Part shown: one piece after another, positions 50,429-62,208 of the stretch | How positions within the stretch are numbered: position 1 is the stretch's first letter | How the letters are laid out: every line of letters starts with the position of its first letter | The notes under the pieces: model-generated | What the model saw: the letters and a program-made list of their open reading frames with translations, nothing else | Told to the model about the DNA's origin: nothing | Database searches by the model: none | Position numbers and translations under genes: made by a program | NCBI GenBank assembly: GCA_036346255.1 | Contig: CM070620.1 | Span: forward strand, 29,509,609-29,573,608 | Source: Ampelocalamus luodianensis | Taxonomy: Eukaryota > Streptophyta > Magnoliopsida > Poales > Poaceae | DNA length: 64,000 bases | Direction: 5' to 3'

Positions 50429-50776
50429 CTGATGGAACATTATCGAAGGAACGATTGAGCGAGTACGTGGAAGCAGTTTTGTATCATTATCCACATGATA
50501 TATACAGTGCCAGCTAGCTAGCAACACGACTAGTAGAACTACTATGAATTAATTAATTGGGCCAAAAGATTGTGAAATCACAAGCAGATCGAACCTTGCT
50601 AGCGAAATGTAGTTAACCAAGTTTCCAGCAAGACAGTAACGAGACGTAACGCACGTGCGTACTCACGTCGTCACGCGCGGGCCTGAGAGTCGCATGAACT
50701 GCGCCTTCTTGATCCGGAGAGTCGCATGAACTGGGCCTAGTTGGGCCAAGTCGTTACTAGCTTTAGGGCCTAAGAG
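50397..50776. other. AT microsatellite and short intergenic spacer
   Basis: An (AT) run occupies 50397 to about 50425. The remaining 350 bp contain no recognisable gene. It ends at AAGAG, directly before a gypsy LTR start. Confidence 0.5.
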
Positions 50777-52260
50777 TGTAACATCCCAATTTTCTGAGGT
50801 TTAAAAACCTCTTTTGTCTAGTTAATAGTTCAAAAATTCACCTTTAGTTTTCATTTGAATTTTATAATAAGCTTAATATGGATTTTTAGTATCAAAATAA
50901 TTTAATATGAATAATTATAACATCAATCATTGTCAAAATTATTTTATTTGGGTTCTATGAGCTTGGATATATTTTCTAGATTTTTCTAGAATTTTTTCGA
51001 GTTCAATTGCTATTTTCTATTACTTATTTGAATTTCTAGTATTTTATAAAAATAGAAAATGTATTTAAAATCTCAGCTAAATCCTTGGTCTGAATCTCCT
51101 TGGATCCAGCCTAATCCTATTTCGGCTCAGCCCAATTTCCGCGGCCCATTCTGTTTCACCAGCCCGCCCGCGCGCGCGTCGCTCGCACCCGCTGACTAGT
51201 GGGGCCCACGTGTTAGCTCCGTCCCTGACCCCACGTTGTCCTCCTCCTCGCGCATGAGTCGCCTTCGCCATTGCCAGCTTCTCGAAGCTTTATCCGACAA
51301 TGCAGATGTTCCAACTAAAATCTCCTGGATTTTGATGCCGAAACTCATCTCCTATTCTCTATCTCTAATAACCATGGAGTCGAAACAAACTCACTTTGGG
51401 CATTTCCTTATCTAGCACACCGGACCCCTATAAATGGACCCCCTAGGATCGCAATCGCCCCCTCATTCTAAATCCCCTATCAATTCCACCCTTAGAGCTT
51501 CAGCGCCGCTGCTATTCGAGTTTTAGGGTTTCAGTGCCGTGGAGCCTTTCTTCGAATTCTATCGCCGCCAGTAGCGCTCCACCTCTGTTGTCGGAACCCC
51601 CGGGGTACCAAGACCTCGAGGACCCTCTGTGCACACCGAACTAGTATCAAGATCAGTAGCTATCTCTCACAGATACAACATAGATGTCATCAAAACCAAA
51701 CAACAAGCTAAAGAAAGAAGCGGACACAACATACAATAATCAAAACACCTTATAGTCAAGCTGTTTACAAAGGTTGTCGCACGGCCTTACAACAAAACAC
51801 AACTCGCAGCGAAAGTTTACGAAACACGGGAATAATAATTGCATACATTTCCTTATGACTTGCTGAGTACATTCAACGTACTCACGGCTTGCGCCCTGTG
51901 TGTTAATCCCCACAGAAGAACCAGGAAATTCAGAATATTACGAAGAGGAGTATCCTGAAGACTTTGCAAACTAGGTCACGTCCTCCACTCGATTGCCTGT
52001 GGGCATGTCATGTGGCCACCACGAGTCATTATGTTCCGCTGCAAGTTGTATTTTGTTGCTAAGCCCTGTGTGGCGCACTCTGTGAGACTTGACCATAAGG
52101 TCCCTTTTGCTACTAAGTAATATTAATTTATCTGCTTCATCGTTATTTTATTGTATGGTTGTGATTACACCGATGTTGTAACTGTGCGAGCTAGCTATTG
52201 ATCTGGAACTAGTTCAGAATGCACAGAGGGTCCTGGGGTTGCATACCTGGGGTCCCCACA
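50777..52260 (+). repeat. Chimeric left LTR of the gypsy element
   Basis: It begins TGTAACATCCCAATTTTCTG and ends GGGGTCCCCACA, as gypsy LTRs do. Only 51834-52260 matches the right LTR (60085-60513), nearly identically. The first 810 bp differ from the right LTR's start. Positions 51591 to about 51833 look like the end of a related LTR in reverse: 'aggaccctctgtgcac' is the complement of 'gtgcacagagggtcct', which closes the normal LTR. The left LTR is thus a patchwork. Confidence 0.75.
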
Positions 52261-52265
52261 AGAGG

Positions 52266-52278
52266 TGGTATCAGAGCC
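52266..52278 (+). promoter_or_regulatory. tRNA-Met primer binding site of the gypsy element
   Basis: TGGTATCAGAGCC lies five bases after the left LTR and is complementary to the initiator tRNA-Met 3' end. Confidence 0.93.
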
Positions 52279-52797
52279 ATATCGACTGTAGGACGTAACC
52301 ATAGTTAGCATGGCCGTTTTGCCAAAACTTCAAAATCTATTTTCTAAATCAAACCAACCAGTTAATCTAAATAGTTATTCTTCTCTTACCTTATTCTATT
52401 CTTTTCTCGCCTACCCTAAGTCTTTTCTCATCCCATTCATAGATTCTTACATCTTATCTATTCTGAGAATGGTTTTCAAATTTAAGTTGATCCTTCTTAC
52501 CTCCATAATCCCTATAAGATCGAACCTTGTTTTGGTCGACCACCCCAAATAAGTTAGATTATAAGTGTTTTAATAGGATTACCCTCCTAGCTGTAGTATC
52601 GTCTAGTAGGGTCGTTAGGGTCGTGTTTTGGTTGCTTCTTGGTAGCCTTTCGGCTATCCGTTCTTCGGGTTTAACCGAACATCCCCAATTAGGTTGCTCT
52701 ATCTTTTCCCCCTGTTCTCCCTCGTCTTTTGTGCTTTTCCCTCTTATCTATCGTGCTTTCTCCCTCTCGTCTATTAAACCTAGAAAGTTTTGTGCAG

Positions 52798-53988
52798 ATG
52801 GTTCAGACCCGCAACACTGCAAGCCAAGTTGACCCTGTGGATCTCAACACCCCGCCACCACCACCTCCTCCAGCAACCACGGTAGATCAAGGTCTGGGTC
52901 AGTTCATGGCAGCCCAGGCTCAGCTGATGAGCTCATTGATGCAGAATATGAACCAGATGATGACTCAGCAGAGCCAGACCGCTGCTGCCCTTCCCTCAAT
53001 AATGAACCAGAACAGCCAAGCTGCTGCCACAACCCCACCACCATCACCCGCTTTCCCTCAGTCCAGGCTGGCAGAATTCATGAGGCCTCATCCACCTACA
53101 TTCTCTAGCTCCTCCGAGCCTTTGGATGCAGATGACTGGCTGCGCTCAACTGAAAAGAAGCTTGCCATTACCCGGTGTGATGACCGAGAGAAAGTCCTGT
53201 ATGCTGTACACCAACTTGAAGGCACCGCCGCAGAATGGTGGGAGAACTATTGTGCCGCCCATGCGAACCCCCAGAACATCGGTTGGGCTGAGTTTTCTGA
53301 AGCCTTCCGCCATTCCCACATCCCTGATGGAAAGGTGGAAATGAAGAAGAACGAATTTCGCGAGTTGAAGCAAGGAAACCTGTCCGTGAGTGAGTACCTC
53401 AATAAATTCACTCAACTCTCGCGATATGCTCAAGAGGACATCGCCACAGATGATGCACGTCAGAAGCGCTTCAAGCGTGGACTCAACCCTAACTTGAAGG
53501 TTCAAGTAATTGGCAATGACTATATGGATTTTCAGCATCTGGTGAACAAGGCTATGCTCATAGAGGAGTCTCGTCGTGAGCTGGCAGAGTCTCATAAGAG
53601 GAAGATGATGCAGCATGGTGCTCATCAGGGCCATTCACAGAGAGCCAGGACAAATGTGCAGCACCCTACCAGTTTTGCTCCTCCTATCATGTTCAAGACT
53701 CCAGCAACAGCACCTCGCCCGACTGCACCAGGATTTCACAGCCCCAACAAACATACCAACAACCAGTCTCCAAGAAACCCCAACCCTGCCGCAGGAGTCA
53801 CCTGTTTCAACTGTCAGCAATTGGGACACTACGCCAGCAACTGCCCACAGAGGCAAGGTCCTTCGCCGTCAGATTCAACCTGGGAGCTACTCCAACCAGG
53901 ATCCCCATGCCCAGAGCCGGAAGTGGAGCACTTCAGACTCCAGCTGCACCAGCTAAGACCCCTCAGCCTTATGGAAGAGGCCGTGTGA
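52798..53988 (+). pseudogene. Gypsy gag
   Basis: ATG at 52798 starts MVQTRNTASQ. A Pro- and Gln/Met-rich N-terminal part is followed by the gag capsid domain ('WLRSTEKKLAI', 'VLYAVHQLEGTAAEWWENY', 'FRHSHIPDGKVEMKKNEFREL') and a CCHC zinc knuckle (CFNCQQLGHYASNC, about 53803-53844). After the knuckle the reading frame slips near 53890, and the protease frame is reached only through another frame (ending near 54134). The ATG was preferred over an upstream in-frame ATG at 52729 because it lies at the normal gag start. Confidence 0.9.
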
Positions 53989-56900
53989 ACCACATCACCG
54001 TGAAGGAAGCCCAGACAGCCCCGGCCGTCGTGCTGGGTAAGTTCCTAGTAAATTCGTACTTGCTACAGTTTTATTTGATTCTGGAGCTTCGCATTCGTTT
54101 GTTTCGCGGATTTTTGCTGCAAAGCATCAGTTGAAGGTTTCAAACCTTAAGACTGGCTTGTTGGTTCAATCCCCCGGTTCGAAGTTGAGTGCGAACCAGG
54201 GTTGCCCATAAGTTAAGGTGATCATAGAAGGAGTAGAATTCCTAGCCAACCTGATAATCATTGACACCAAATCACTAGATGTGATTTTGGGAATGGATTG
54301 GCTTGCTAAGCACCAAGCAGTTTTGGATTGTGGTGGTAGAAGTATCACCTTGGTCAGTCCAGGTGGGACTAAAGTAAAATTTGAAGCCCCCATGAAGAAG
54401 CATGATGGAGCTTTAGTCTACAGTGTCAAGACCCTATCCTTGGAAGATGTACCGGTAGTCAAAGAATTCCCAGATGTCTTTCCTGATGAATTACCTGGAA
54501 TGCCACCAGACCGGGACCTAGAGTTTGTCATCAACCTAGTTCCAGGAACTACACCAATTTCCAAAAGACCCTACCGCCTGCCTGTTGATGATTTGGTCGA
54601 GCTGAAAAAGCAAATCAAAGAGATGCAAGGAAAATGATTTGTCCGACCAAGTTCTTCACCTTGGGGAGCCCCGGTTATCTTTGTTGCAAAGAAAGATGGT
54701 ACCCAAAGGATGTGTGTAGGTTATCGCTCACTTAATGAAGTCACCATCAAGAACAAGTACCCCCTACCCAGGATTGATGATTTGTTTGATCAGTTGAAGG
54801 GAGCCGGAGTGTTCTCTAAGATAGATTTAAGGTCAGGATATCATCAGTTGAAGATCCGCCAAGAGAATATACCCAAGACAGCTTTCTCAACCCGATATGG
54901 ACTGTATGAGTTCACGGTCATATCTTTTGGATTGACCAATGCCCCTGCTTACTTTATGAACTTAATGAATAAAGTATTCATGGAGTATTTGGACAAGTTC
55001 GTCATTGTCTTCATTGACGACATCCTAGTGTATTCCAAGAGTGAAGAAGAGCATGAAGAGCACCTTCGCTTGATTCTGACTAGGCTTAGAGATCATCAAC
55101 TCTATGTCAAATTCAGCAAGTGTGAGTTTTGGATGAAGGAAATTACTTTTCTGGGACATGTCATGTCTGCAGAAGGAGTCGCTGTCAACCCCAGTAAAGT
55201 CAAGGATGTGCTCAATTGGGAGTCACCCAAGTTAGTACCTCAGATCAGAAGCTTCCTTGGTATGGCAGGATATTACCGCCGGTTTATAGAAGGTTTCTCC
55301 AAGATAACAAGACCCCTCACCTAGTTGTTAAAGAAGGAAAAGAAATTTGCCTGAACACCAGAATGAGAGCAGAGTTTTCAAGAATTGAAGACGCGTTTGA
55401 CCACCGCCCCAGTGTTGACTTTGCCAGATGTCCGAAAGGATTTTGAGATTTACTGTGATGCATCGCGACAAGGTCTCGGTTGTGTCCTGATGCAGGAAAG
55501 GAAAGTAGTAGCATATGCTTCACGCTAGTTGAGGCCTCATGAAGTAAATTACCCCACTCACGACCTAGAATTGGCTGCAGTGGTACATGCTTTGAAGATA
55601 TGGCGTCATTACCTCATCGGTAATCGCTGTGAAGTCTACACTGATCATAAGAGCTTGAAGTACATTTTCACCCAAGCTGATCTCAATATGAAGCAAAGAA
55701 GATGGTTAGAATTAATCAAGGATTACAACGTCGGAATCCATTACCACCCCGGCAAAGCTAATGTTGTAGCAGATGCTTTAAGTAGAAAGGTCTATTGTAA
55801 TACGCTGATGATCAAGGAAAGTCAGCCAGCCTTACATGAAGAGTTTCAAAAGCTCAAGCTTGAATTGGTTGAAGAAGGTTATTTGGCTGCATTGGAAGTG
55901 CAACCAACTCTACAGAGTCATATCAGGGAAGCTCAGATCGAAGATACAGATATCAAAGAGATCAAGAGTAACATGAAGAAGGGTAAATCCCTAAGATTTT
56001 CGGAAGATGAAAAAGGAACTATTTGGTTAGATAAGCGTATCTATGTACCGGACCAAAAGGAGCTCAAGCAGTTGCTACTCAAGGAAGCTCATGAAACCTT
56101 GTATTCCATTCACCCTAGAAGTGCTAAAATGTATCAAGATCTTAAGGAAATGTATTGGTGGCCTAGTATGAAGCGAGAAATTGCCGAATACATAGCACAG
56201 TGTGATGTTTGCCAGCGAGTTAAAGCTGAGCACCAGAGACCAGCTGGACTCCTACAACCCTTGTGGATCCCTGAATGGAAATGGGAAGAAATTGGCATGG
56301 ACTTCATCACTGGTCTGCCAAGAACAAGAGCTAAATATGATTATATTTGGGTAATAGTAGATCGCCTGACAAAAGTTACCCACTTCATCCCAGTCAAGAC
56401 TACCTACTCAGGAGACAGACTTGCAGAATTGTACATGGCAAAGATAGTATGCCAGCATGGAGTACCAAAGAAGATTGTGTCAGATCGAGGATCCCAATTC
56501 ACCTCAAGGTTTTGGCAGAAGCTACACAGCGTTTTGGGCACTAACTTGAATTTCAGTACAGCCTACCATCCTTAGACAGATGGACAAACAGAAAGAGTGA
56601 ATCAAATTTTAGAAGATATGTTAAGAGCCTGCGCTCTAGAGAACCAGAAAGTGCAGAACACCCCTGTATTGGACTGAAACAGGAGAAGGACAAGTACTTG
56701 GACCTGATATCCTGAAGGAAGCCGAAGATCAAGTTCGGGCAATCAGAGATAGGCTGAGAACAGCTCAGACTAGGCAGAAATGCTATGCTGACAATCGTCG
56801 CCGGGATTTAGCTTTTGCGCCAGGAGATCATGTGTATCTGAAGGTCTCACCTCTCAAAGGAATGCGTCATTTCAGAGTAAGTGGGAAGCTTGCACCAAGA

Positions 56901-57272
56901 TACATTGGACCTTTCCCAATCCTAGCTAGAAGGGGAGAAGTTGCTTACCAGTTGGAGCTCCCATCTCAGCTGTCAGATGTGCATAGCGTCTTCCATGTGT
57001 CTCAGTTGAAGAAGTGTCTGCGTGTGCCAGAAGAGCAGATGCCGCTAGAAGCAGTTGACATGCAAGAAGATCTCACCTACAAGGAGAAACCCATCAAGAT
57101 TCTGGAAGTGTCCGAGCATGTAACAAGAAGCAAGATTCTCCGCTTTTGCAAAGTTCAGTGGAGCAACCACACTGAAGAAGAAGCAACCTGGGAGCGTGAA
57201 GAGGACCTGAAGGCCGAGTTCCCGCACCTATTCTCTAGTCAGCCTGAATCTCGAGGTCGAGATTCCCTTTAA
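53989..57272 (+). pseudogene. Gypsy pol with C-terminal chromodomain
   Basis: The protease motif LFDSGASHSF is near 54075. Reverse transcriptase shows 'GTQRMCVGYRSLN', 'YPLPRIDDLF', 'KIDLRSGYHQLK' and the catalytic FIDD in 'IVFIDDILVYS' near 55010. RNase H has 'YTDHKSLKYIF' and 'GKANVVADALSRK'. Integrase has a 'CDVCQRVKAEHQ' zinc site, 'GMDFITGLP' and 'SDRGSQFTS'. The 3' end encodes a GPY-like segment ('KLAPRYIGPF') and a chromodomain ('VQWSNHTEEEATWEREEDL'). Stops or shifts occur near 54212, 54635, 55322, 55440, 55526 and 56573, and about 100 codons' worth of sequence is missing near 56660. Such chromodomains direct integration to heterochromatin. Confidence 0.9.
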
Positions 57273-57284
57273 GGGGTGTAGGTT

Positions 57285-60200
57285 TGTAACATCCCTAATT
57301 TGTGAGTTTTTGAATTTTCAAAAGTTTTAAAAGTAACCATTTGGTTTAATCGCAGAAAGCTTAAAATTGGAAATTTAGAAGCGAAAAACATTTTAAATGA
57401 AATTAATCCAACCTCAATTAAATTAAAAAGTCAGTTTATTAGAGTTTCCTGGATTTTATTTGGATTTAAGTCTTTATTTGCTTTTTCTGGATTTTAATTT
57501 GGCTTTTCCCTTTTTTGTTTGAGGCCAAAATCTATTTTGTTTGCAAAATTAAAAACTAAAGTATAGCTAAAAGTATTTTTATTAAGTTCTAAATAATTCA
57601 AGAGACTTTTGTGAATTTTTCTGGAATTTTTAGACTCTATTAACTATTTTCTAAAAGTGTTTTTGCTTTTTCAGGATTTCTTTAATCGAAAATCATTTAA
57701 AATCCTCCCTCAAGCCTTTGGGCCGAAACCCACCCTTCGGCCCACTTCTTTCTTCCGCGCAGCCCGCTTCCCCGGCCCGCTCCGCGCGCACGCCCGCGCC
57801 TCTCCCCTCCCCGACCGTCCGATCGAAATCGGACGGCTCCGCCTCCGCCACGCCTCCCTCCACCCCCGGCCGTCCGATCGAAATCGGACGGCCGAAGGCC
57901 TTCGTCCCCGCGCGATCGTCCTCCTCCGGACCCCCCCTCTCTCCGCGCGGCCGTGCGCAGCACCCCGCCACATTTCCCGCCGTTCCCCGTCGCCCCGCGT
58001 CCTCTCGCTACCTCCCCGCTACCCCGCCACCTCTGCCGCCCCTTACCCCGTCCCATCGCCGTTTACCCCACATCTCTTTGCCGCCGACACCGTCCTCTCC
58101 TTCCACCTCCTCTGGGGCCCCTCGTCCTCTATTTAAGCGCGCCCCGGCTGAGCCTCCCTCTCCTCTCTCTCTTTCCCCCTTTTGCCTTCCCCTCTCCTCC
58201 CCCGAGCACGCCACAATCGGAGTTTTCGCCGCCGCCGCCGCCGAGCTTCGTTTCTCCGCCGCCGCCGCCGTCGTCAAGCCTCCTTCGTCGGCTCCGACCT
58301 CACCTCCGGCATCGCCGTACCGAGGCGCACCCGATGCGCGCCTCCCCAACTCCGGAAGCCCTCGGAGGGTCGCCGCCGTGTTCACCCACCGCCGCCACCT
58401 TCTCACTCGCCGCCGGTCTCCCCGCCGCTCCGTAAGCGAGACCGTGAGCACCGAGATCGCCGCGAGCTCCTCTTCGCGCTGGTGCCCTCGCCGCCGGCCG
58501 CCGTCAATCCCAACGCCGTCAAGCCATCGGGCCCCGAGCGCCGCCGCTCGGGTCCGACATGGTTGCCGACGTGGCTGCCACCTCGACGCCACGTCACGGG
58601 CCACATCAGCCCTTTGCTGACGCGGCTGCCCAGTCAACGCCACGTGGCTTTTTTTTTATTTTTCCGTTGGAAAATAATTCAGCCGGAAAAATAAAATCTC
58701 CTCGCTGACGTCAGCTGGCGCAATAATCCGAATTTCCTTTGGAAAAATAAATCAGAAAATGAGGAAAATCCAATTTTCTTCATTTTATGTGTTTTTCCAA
58801 CTTTGGAAGGCCATAACTTCTTCGTTCGAACTCCGATTCGAGTGATTCAAATTTCTAAATTCATCTAAAATCCCCCTCTATCTGTTAGTGCTAGCTTGGT
58901 ATTTATTTGGAATTTATTTGGAGTCATTTTATTTATTTTGCTCTTTTCGCACGTGTAGAAACCGGCTTTTCGGACGATTTCCCGGATCCGACGACTGAAG
59001 CACCTCAATTCTTCAACGAAGGCAAGTCATAGCCCTCATGTTGAACCTATTTTATAAAACTATGTTGTTTGATTTAAACATGCATTGCTAGTTTTATATT
59101 AAATGGTTTCGGGAATAGATAATTGCCCAATTGATGTATACCTTCTTGATAAATTGCAAACGACATGTATCCTTGAATGACATGAACCCTTGGACACCAT
59201 AGGATGGATTAGTGTAGTTGGACATTGATAAATCACCAACACGGGTATCGTTATATGCTTAGCCATGCTATAATTGTACGTCGGGACTCATGATCACACA
59301 CTCGAATGAATAAACATGACTAAATGAATTATGGAATCATGGCGCGGCCACTTTTGTTAAAAGATGTTGTGCCAAGGCTAGGGTGGTCTTTGGCCGGGTT
59401 GAACCGAAAATGTTTTATGCTCGGGCGAGTGGGCGGTGGTGAGTGTGGGTGCCGTAACGCACATTGGGACGTGGATCAGTCTCGCCTGAGCAGCCAACTA
59501 AGGACTTAACCTTGAACCATTGATCTGGGTCATACCGTGCAACCACATGTCCAGGATGGGGTGGACCTGGCCAACTAATTAGCAATGCTTTGAGTCGGTT
59601 CTGTTTTGGTTGAGAGTGGCGCAAGAGGGGGCATGAATCTGGCGGGAGATAGACCCGTTAGAAGCGAATCCTTAGCGAGTAGGACCGAGTCAAAACAGAA
59701 CTTTGTAAAGGCCTTGTTACGTGCTCTAGACTGCTTACCTACGGTAGTAAGTGGTGGTATCGACGGATGCCAAACAAACTAGAGAAGTCGTGTCTTGTGG
59801 GTAAAGCTGTACAACCTCTGCAGAGTGTATAAAAACTATTCGAATAGCCGTGTCCCCGGTTATGGACATGCCCGGAGATTTCACGCAAGGAGTGGATGTT
59901 TTCTTTAAAATGGTGGAAGTGCTGGTTTGGACAGAATGATGGGAAAGAACTCTGTTTGTTTCAAAGAACTGAAATACTTATGTATTAATCTTTTAAAGTT
60001 GCGCTTTCAATCTACTTATTGTATTTATTGTCAATATTGCTCTTTGCAAAATAGCCATACAGCTATCCTTGTGCAACCTCACATAAATAATAATTGCATA
60101 CATTTCCCTATGACTTGCTGAGTACATTCAACGTACTCACGGCTTGCGCCCTGTGTGTTAATCCCCACAGAAGAACCAGGAAATTCAGAATATTACGAAG

Positions 60201-60513
60201 AGGAGTATCCTGAAGACTTTGCAAACTAGGTCACGTCCTCCACTCGATTGCCTGTGGGCATGTCATGTGGCCACCACGAGTCATTATGTTCCGCTGCAAG
60301 TTATATTTTGTTGCCAAGCCCTGTGTGGCGCACTCTGTGAGACTTGGCCATAAGGTCCCTTTTGCTACTAATTAATATTAATTTGTTCGTTTCATCGTTA
60401 TTTTATTGTATGGTTGTGATTATACCGATGTTCTAACTGTGCGAGCTAGCTATTGATCTGGGACTAGTTCAGAATGCACAGAGGGTCCTGGGGTTGCATA
60501 CCTGGGGTCCCCC
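57285..60513 (+). repeat. Right LTR of the gypsy element
   Basis: It starts TGTAACATCCCTAATTTG after a short purine tract (AAGGGGTGTAGGT) and ends GGGGTCCCCCC, about 3.2 kb. A TATA-like 'tctatttaagcg' lies near 58127, downstream of a GC-rich block (57700-58660) with long ORFs on both strands that I read as leader DNA. Two copies of a 22-bp palindrome occur at 57815-57836 and 57870-57891. Confidence 0.82.
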
Positions 60514-60514
60514 C

Positions 60515-62208
60515 AGCATAGCTCTTCTACCGAGCCTGAGCTGTTCTCAGCTTTTCTCTAATGAACTTAACTTGATCTTTGGCTTCTTTCAGGATGTCAG
60601 GCCCGAGCACTTGTCCTTCTCCTACTTCCGTCCAATACAGAGGTGTCCTGCACTTCCTTCCATAGAGGGCTTCGAATGGGGACATCTCAAACTTGCCTAG
60701 TGACTGTAGTTGTACAAAATCTCAACATAGGGCAACATCTGATCACAGCTGGTCTGGTTCTCTAGAGCGCATGTTCTTAGCATATCTTCTAAGATTTAGT
60801 TTACTCTCTCTGTTTGGCCATCTGTCTGAGGGTGGTAGGCGGTGCTGAAATTCAGATTAGTGCCCAAGACACTGTGCAGCTTCTGCCAAACCTTGAGGTG
60901 AACTGAGATCCTCAATCCGACACAATCTTCTTGGCCCCCCATTCTGATACACTATCTTGGCCATGTACAGCTCTGTAGGTCTGTCTCCTGAGTAGGTGGT
61001 CTTGACTAGGATGAAGTGAGCCACCTTTGTCAGGTGATCCACGATCACCCACATGGAATCAAAACCAGCTCTTGTTCTTGGCAGGCCGGTGATGAAGTCC
61101 ATGTCAATCTCTTCCCACTTCCACCCTGGTATGCTCAGAGGTTGCAAGAGGCTAGGAGGTCTTTGATGCTCGGCTTTAACTCGCTGACAAGTATCACATT
61201 GTGCCACATACTCAGCGATCTCACGCTTCATTCTGGGCCACCAATAGAACTCCTTGAGGTTTTAATACTCTTCGTGCTTCCGGGATGGATGGAGTACAAG
61301 GTCTTATAAGCTTCCTTGAGTATCAGTTGCTTGAGCTCTTTCTGGTCTGGCACACAAACACGCTTGTCGAACCAAACGGTCCCTTGCTCATCTTCCGAAA
61401 ATCTTAGGGATTTTCCTTTCTTCATATTGCTCTTGACCTCCTTGATGTCTGCATCTTCCATCTAAGCCTTCCTAATCTGACTTTGCAGGGTGGGCTGGAC
61501 TTCTAGGGCCGCTAAGAAACCTTCTTCCACCAGTTCTAGCTTAAGCTTCTGAAATTCCTCATGGAGTGTTGGTTGACTCTCCTTGATCATCAAAGTATTG
61601 CAATGAACCTTCCTGCTCAAAGCATCTGCTACAACATTAGCCTTGCCGGGATGATAGTGGATTCCAACATTGTAATCTTTGATAAATTCTAGCCATCTTC
61701 TTTGTCTCATATTAATGTCAGCTTGGGTGAAGATGTACTTCAAGCTCTTGTGGTCAGTGTACACTTCACAACGATTGCCGATGAGGTAATAACGACATAT
61801 CTTCAAGGCATGCACTACGGCAGCCAACTCTAAGTCATGGGGTGGGGTAATTGGCTTCATGAGGTCTTAGCTGACGGGAAGCATAAGCTGCTACCTTCCT
61901 TCCTTGCATCAAGACACAACCGAGACCTTGTTGGGATGCATCACAAAATACCTCAAAATCCTTCTGGACATCTGGCAAAATCAGCACTAGAGCGGTGGTC
62001 AAACGCTTCTTTAATTCTTGGAAACTCTGCTCACACTCTATCGTCTAAGCATATTTTTTTCCTTCTTCAACAACTGAGTGGGAGGTCTTGCTATCTTGGA
62101 GAACCCTTCTATAAACCGGCGGTAGTAACCTGCCATGCCAAGAAAACTCCTAACCTGAGGCACTGTCTTGGGTGACTTCCAATCAAACACATCCTTGATC
62201 ATACTGGG
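60515..62208 (-). pseudogene. Inverted gypsy pol fragment (RT to integrase)
   Basis: Read on the minus strand from 62208: the last part of reverse transcriptase ('VRSFLGMAGYYRRFIEGFSKIARP'), RNase H ('YTDHKSLKYIFTQADI', 'GKANVVADALSRK'), the integrase zinc site ('CDTCQRVKAEHQ'), core ('DMDFITGLP') and the segment up to 'GPDILKEAKDQV'. It belongs to the same family as the pol on the plus strand but has its own defects (stops near 62045, 61870, 61462 and 61262). It retains integrase-downstream sequence that the plus-strand copy lacks. The fragment is cut at both ends. Confidence 0.85.

Larger units (their letters stand above)
50777..60513 (+). mobile_element. Ty3/gypsy chromodomain retrotransposon, decayed
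   Basis: Order is LTR, tRNA-Met primer site, gag, protease, reverse transcriptase, RNase H, integrase, chromodomain, polypurine tract, LTR. This order defines Ty3/gypsy. The C-terminal chromodomain together with long LTRs and TGTAACATCCC/GGGGTCCCC ends fits the Tekay/Del chromovirus lineage (by recollection). Many stops, frameshifts and a deletion in the integrase C-terminal part show the copy is dead. Confidence 0.88.

Noticed and set aside
53146..53634. 162-codon ORF on the minus strand
   Set aside because: Antisense shadow of the gypsy gag gene.
57718..58694. Long Pro/Ser/Arg-rich ORFs on both strands
   Set aside because: They are inside the right gypsy LTR, in its GC-rich leader-like part, with several frames open at once.
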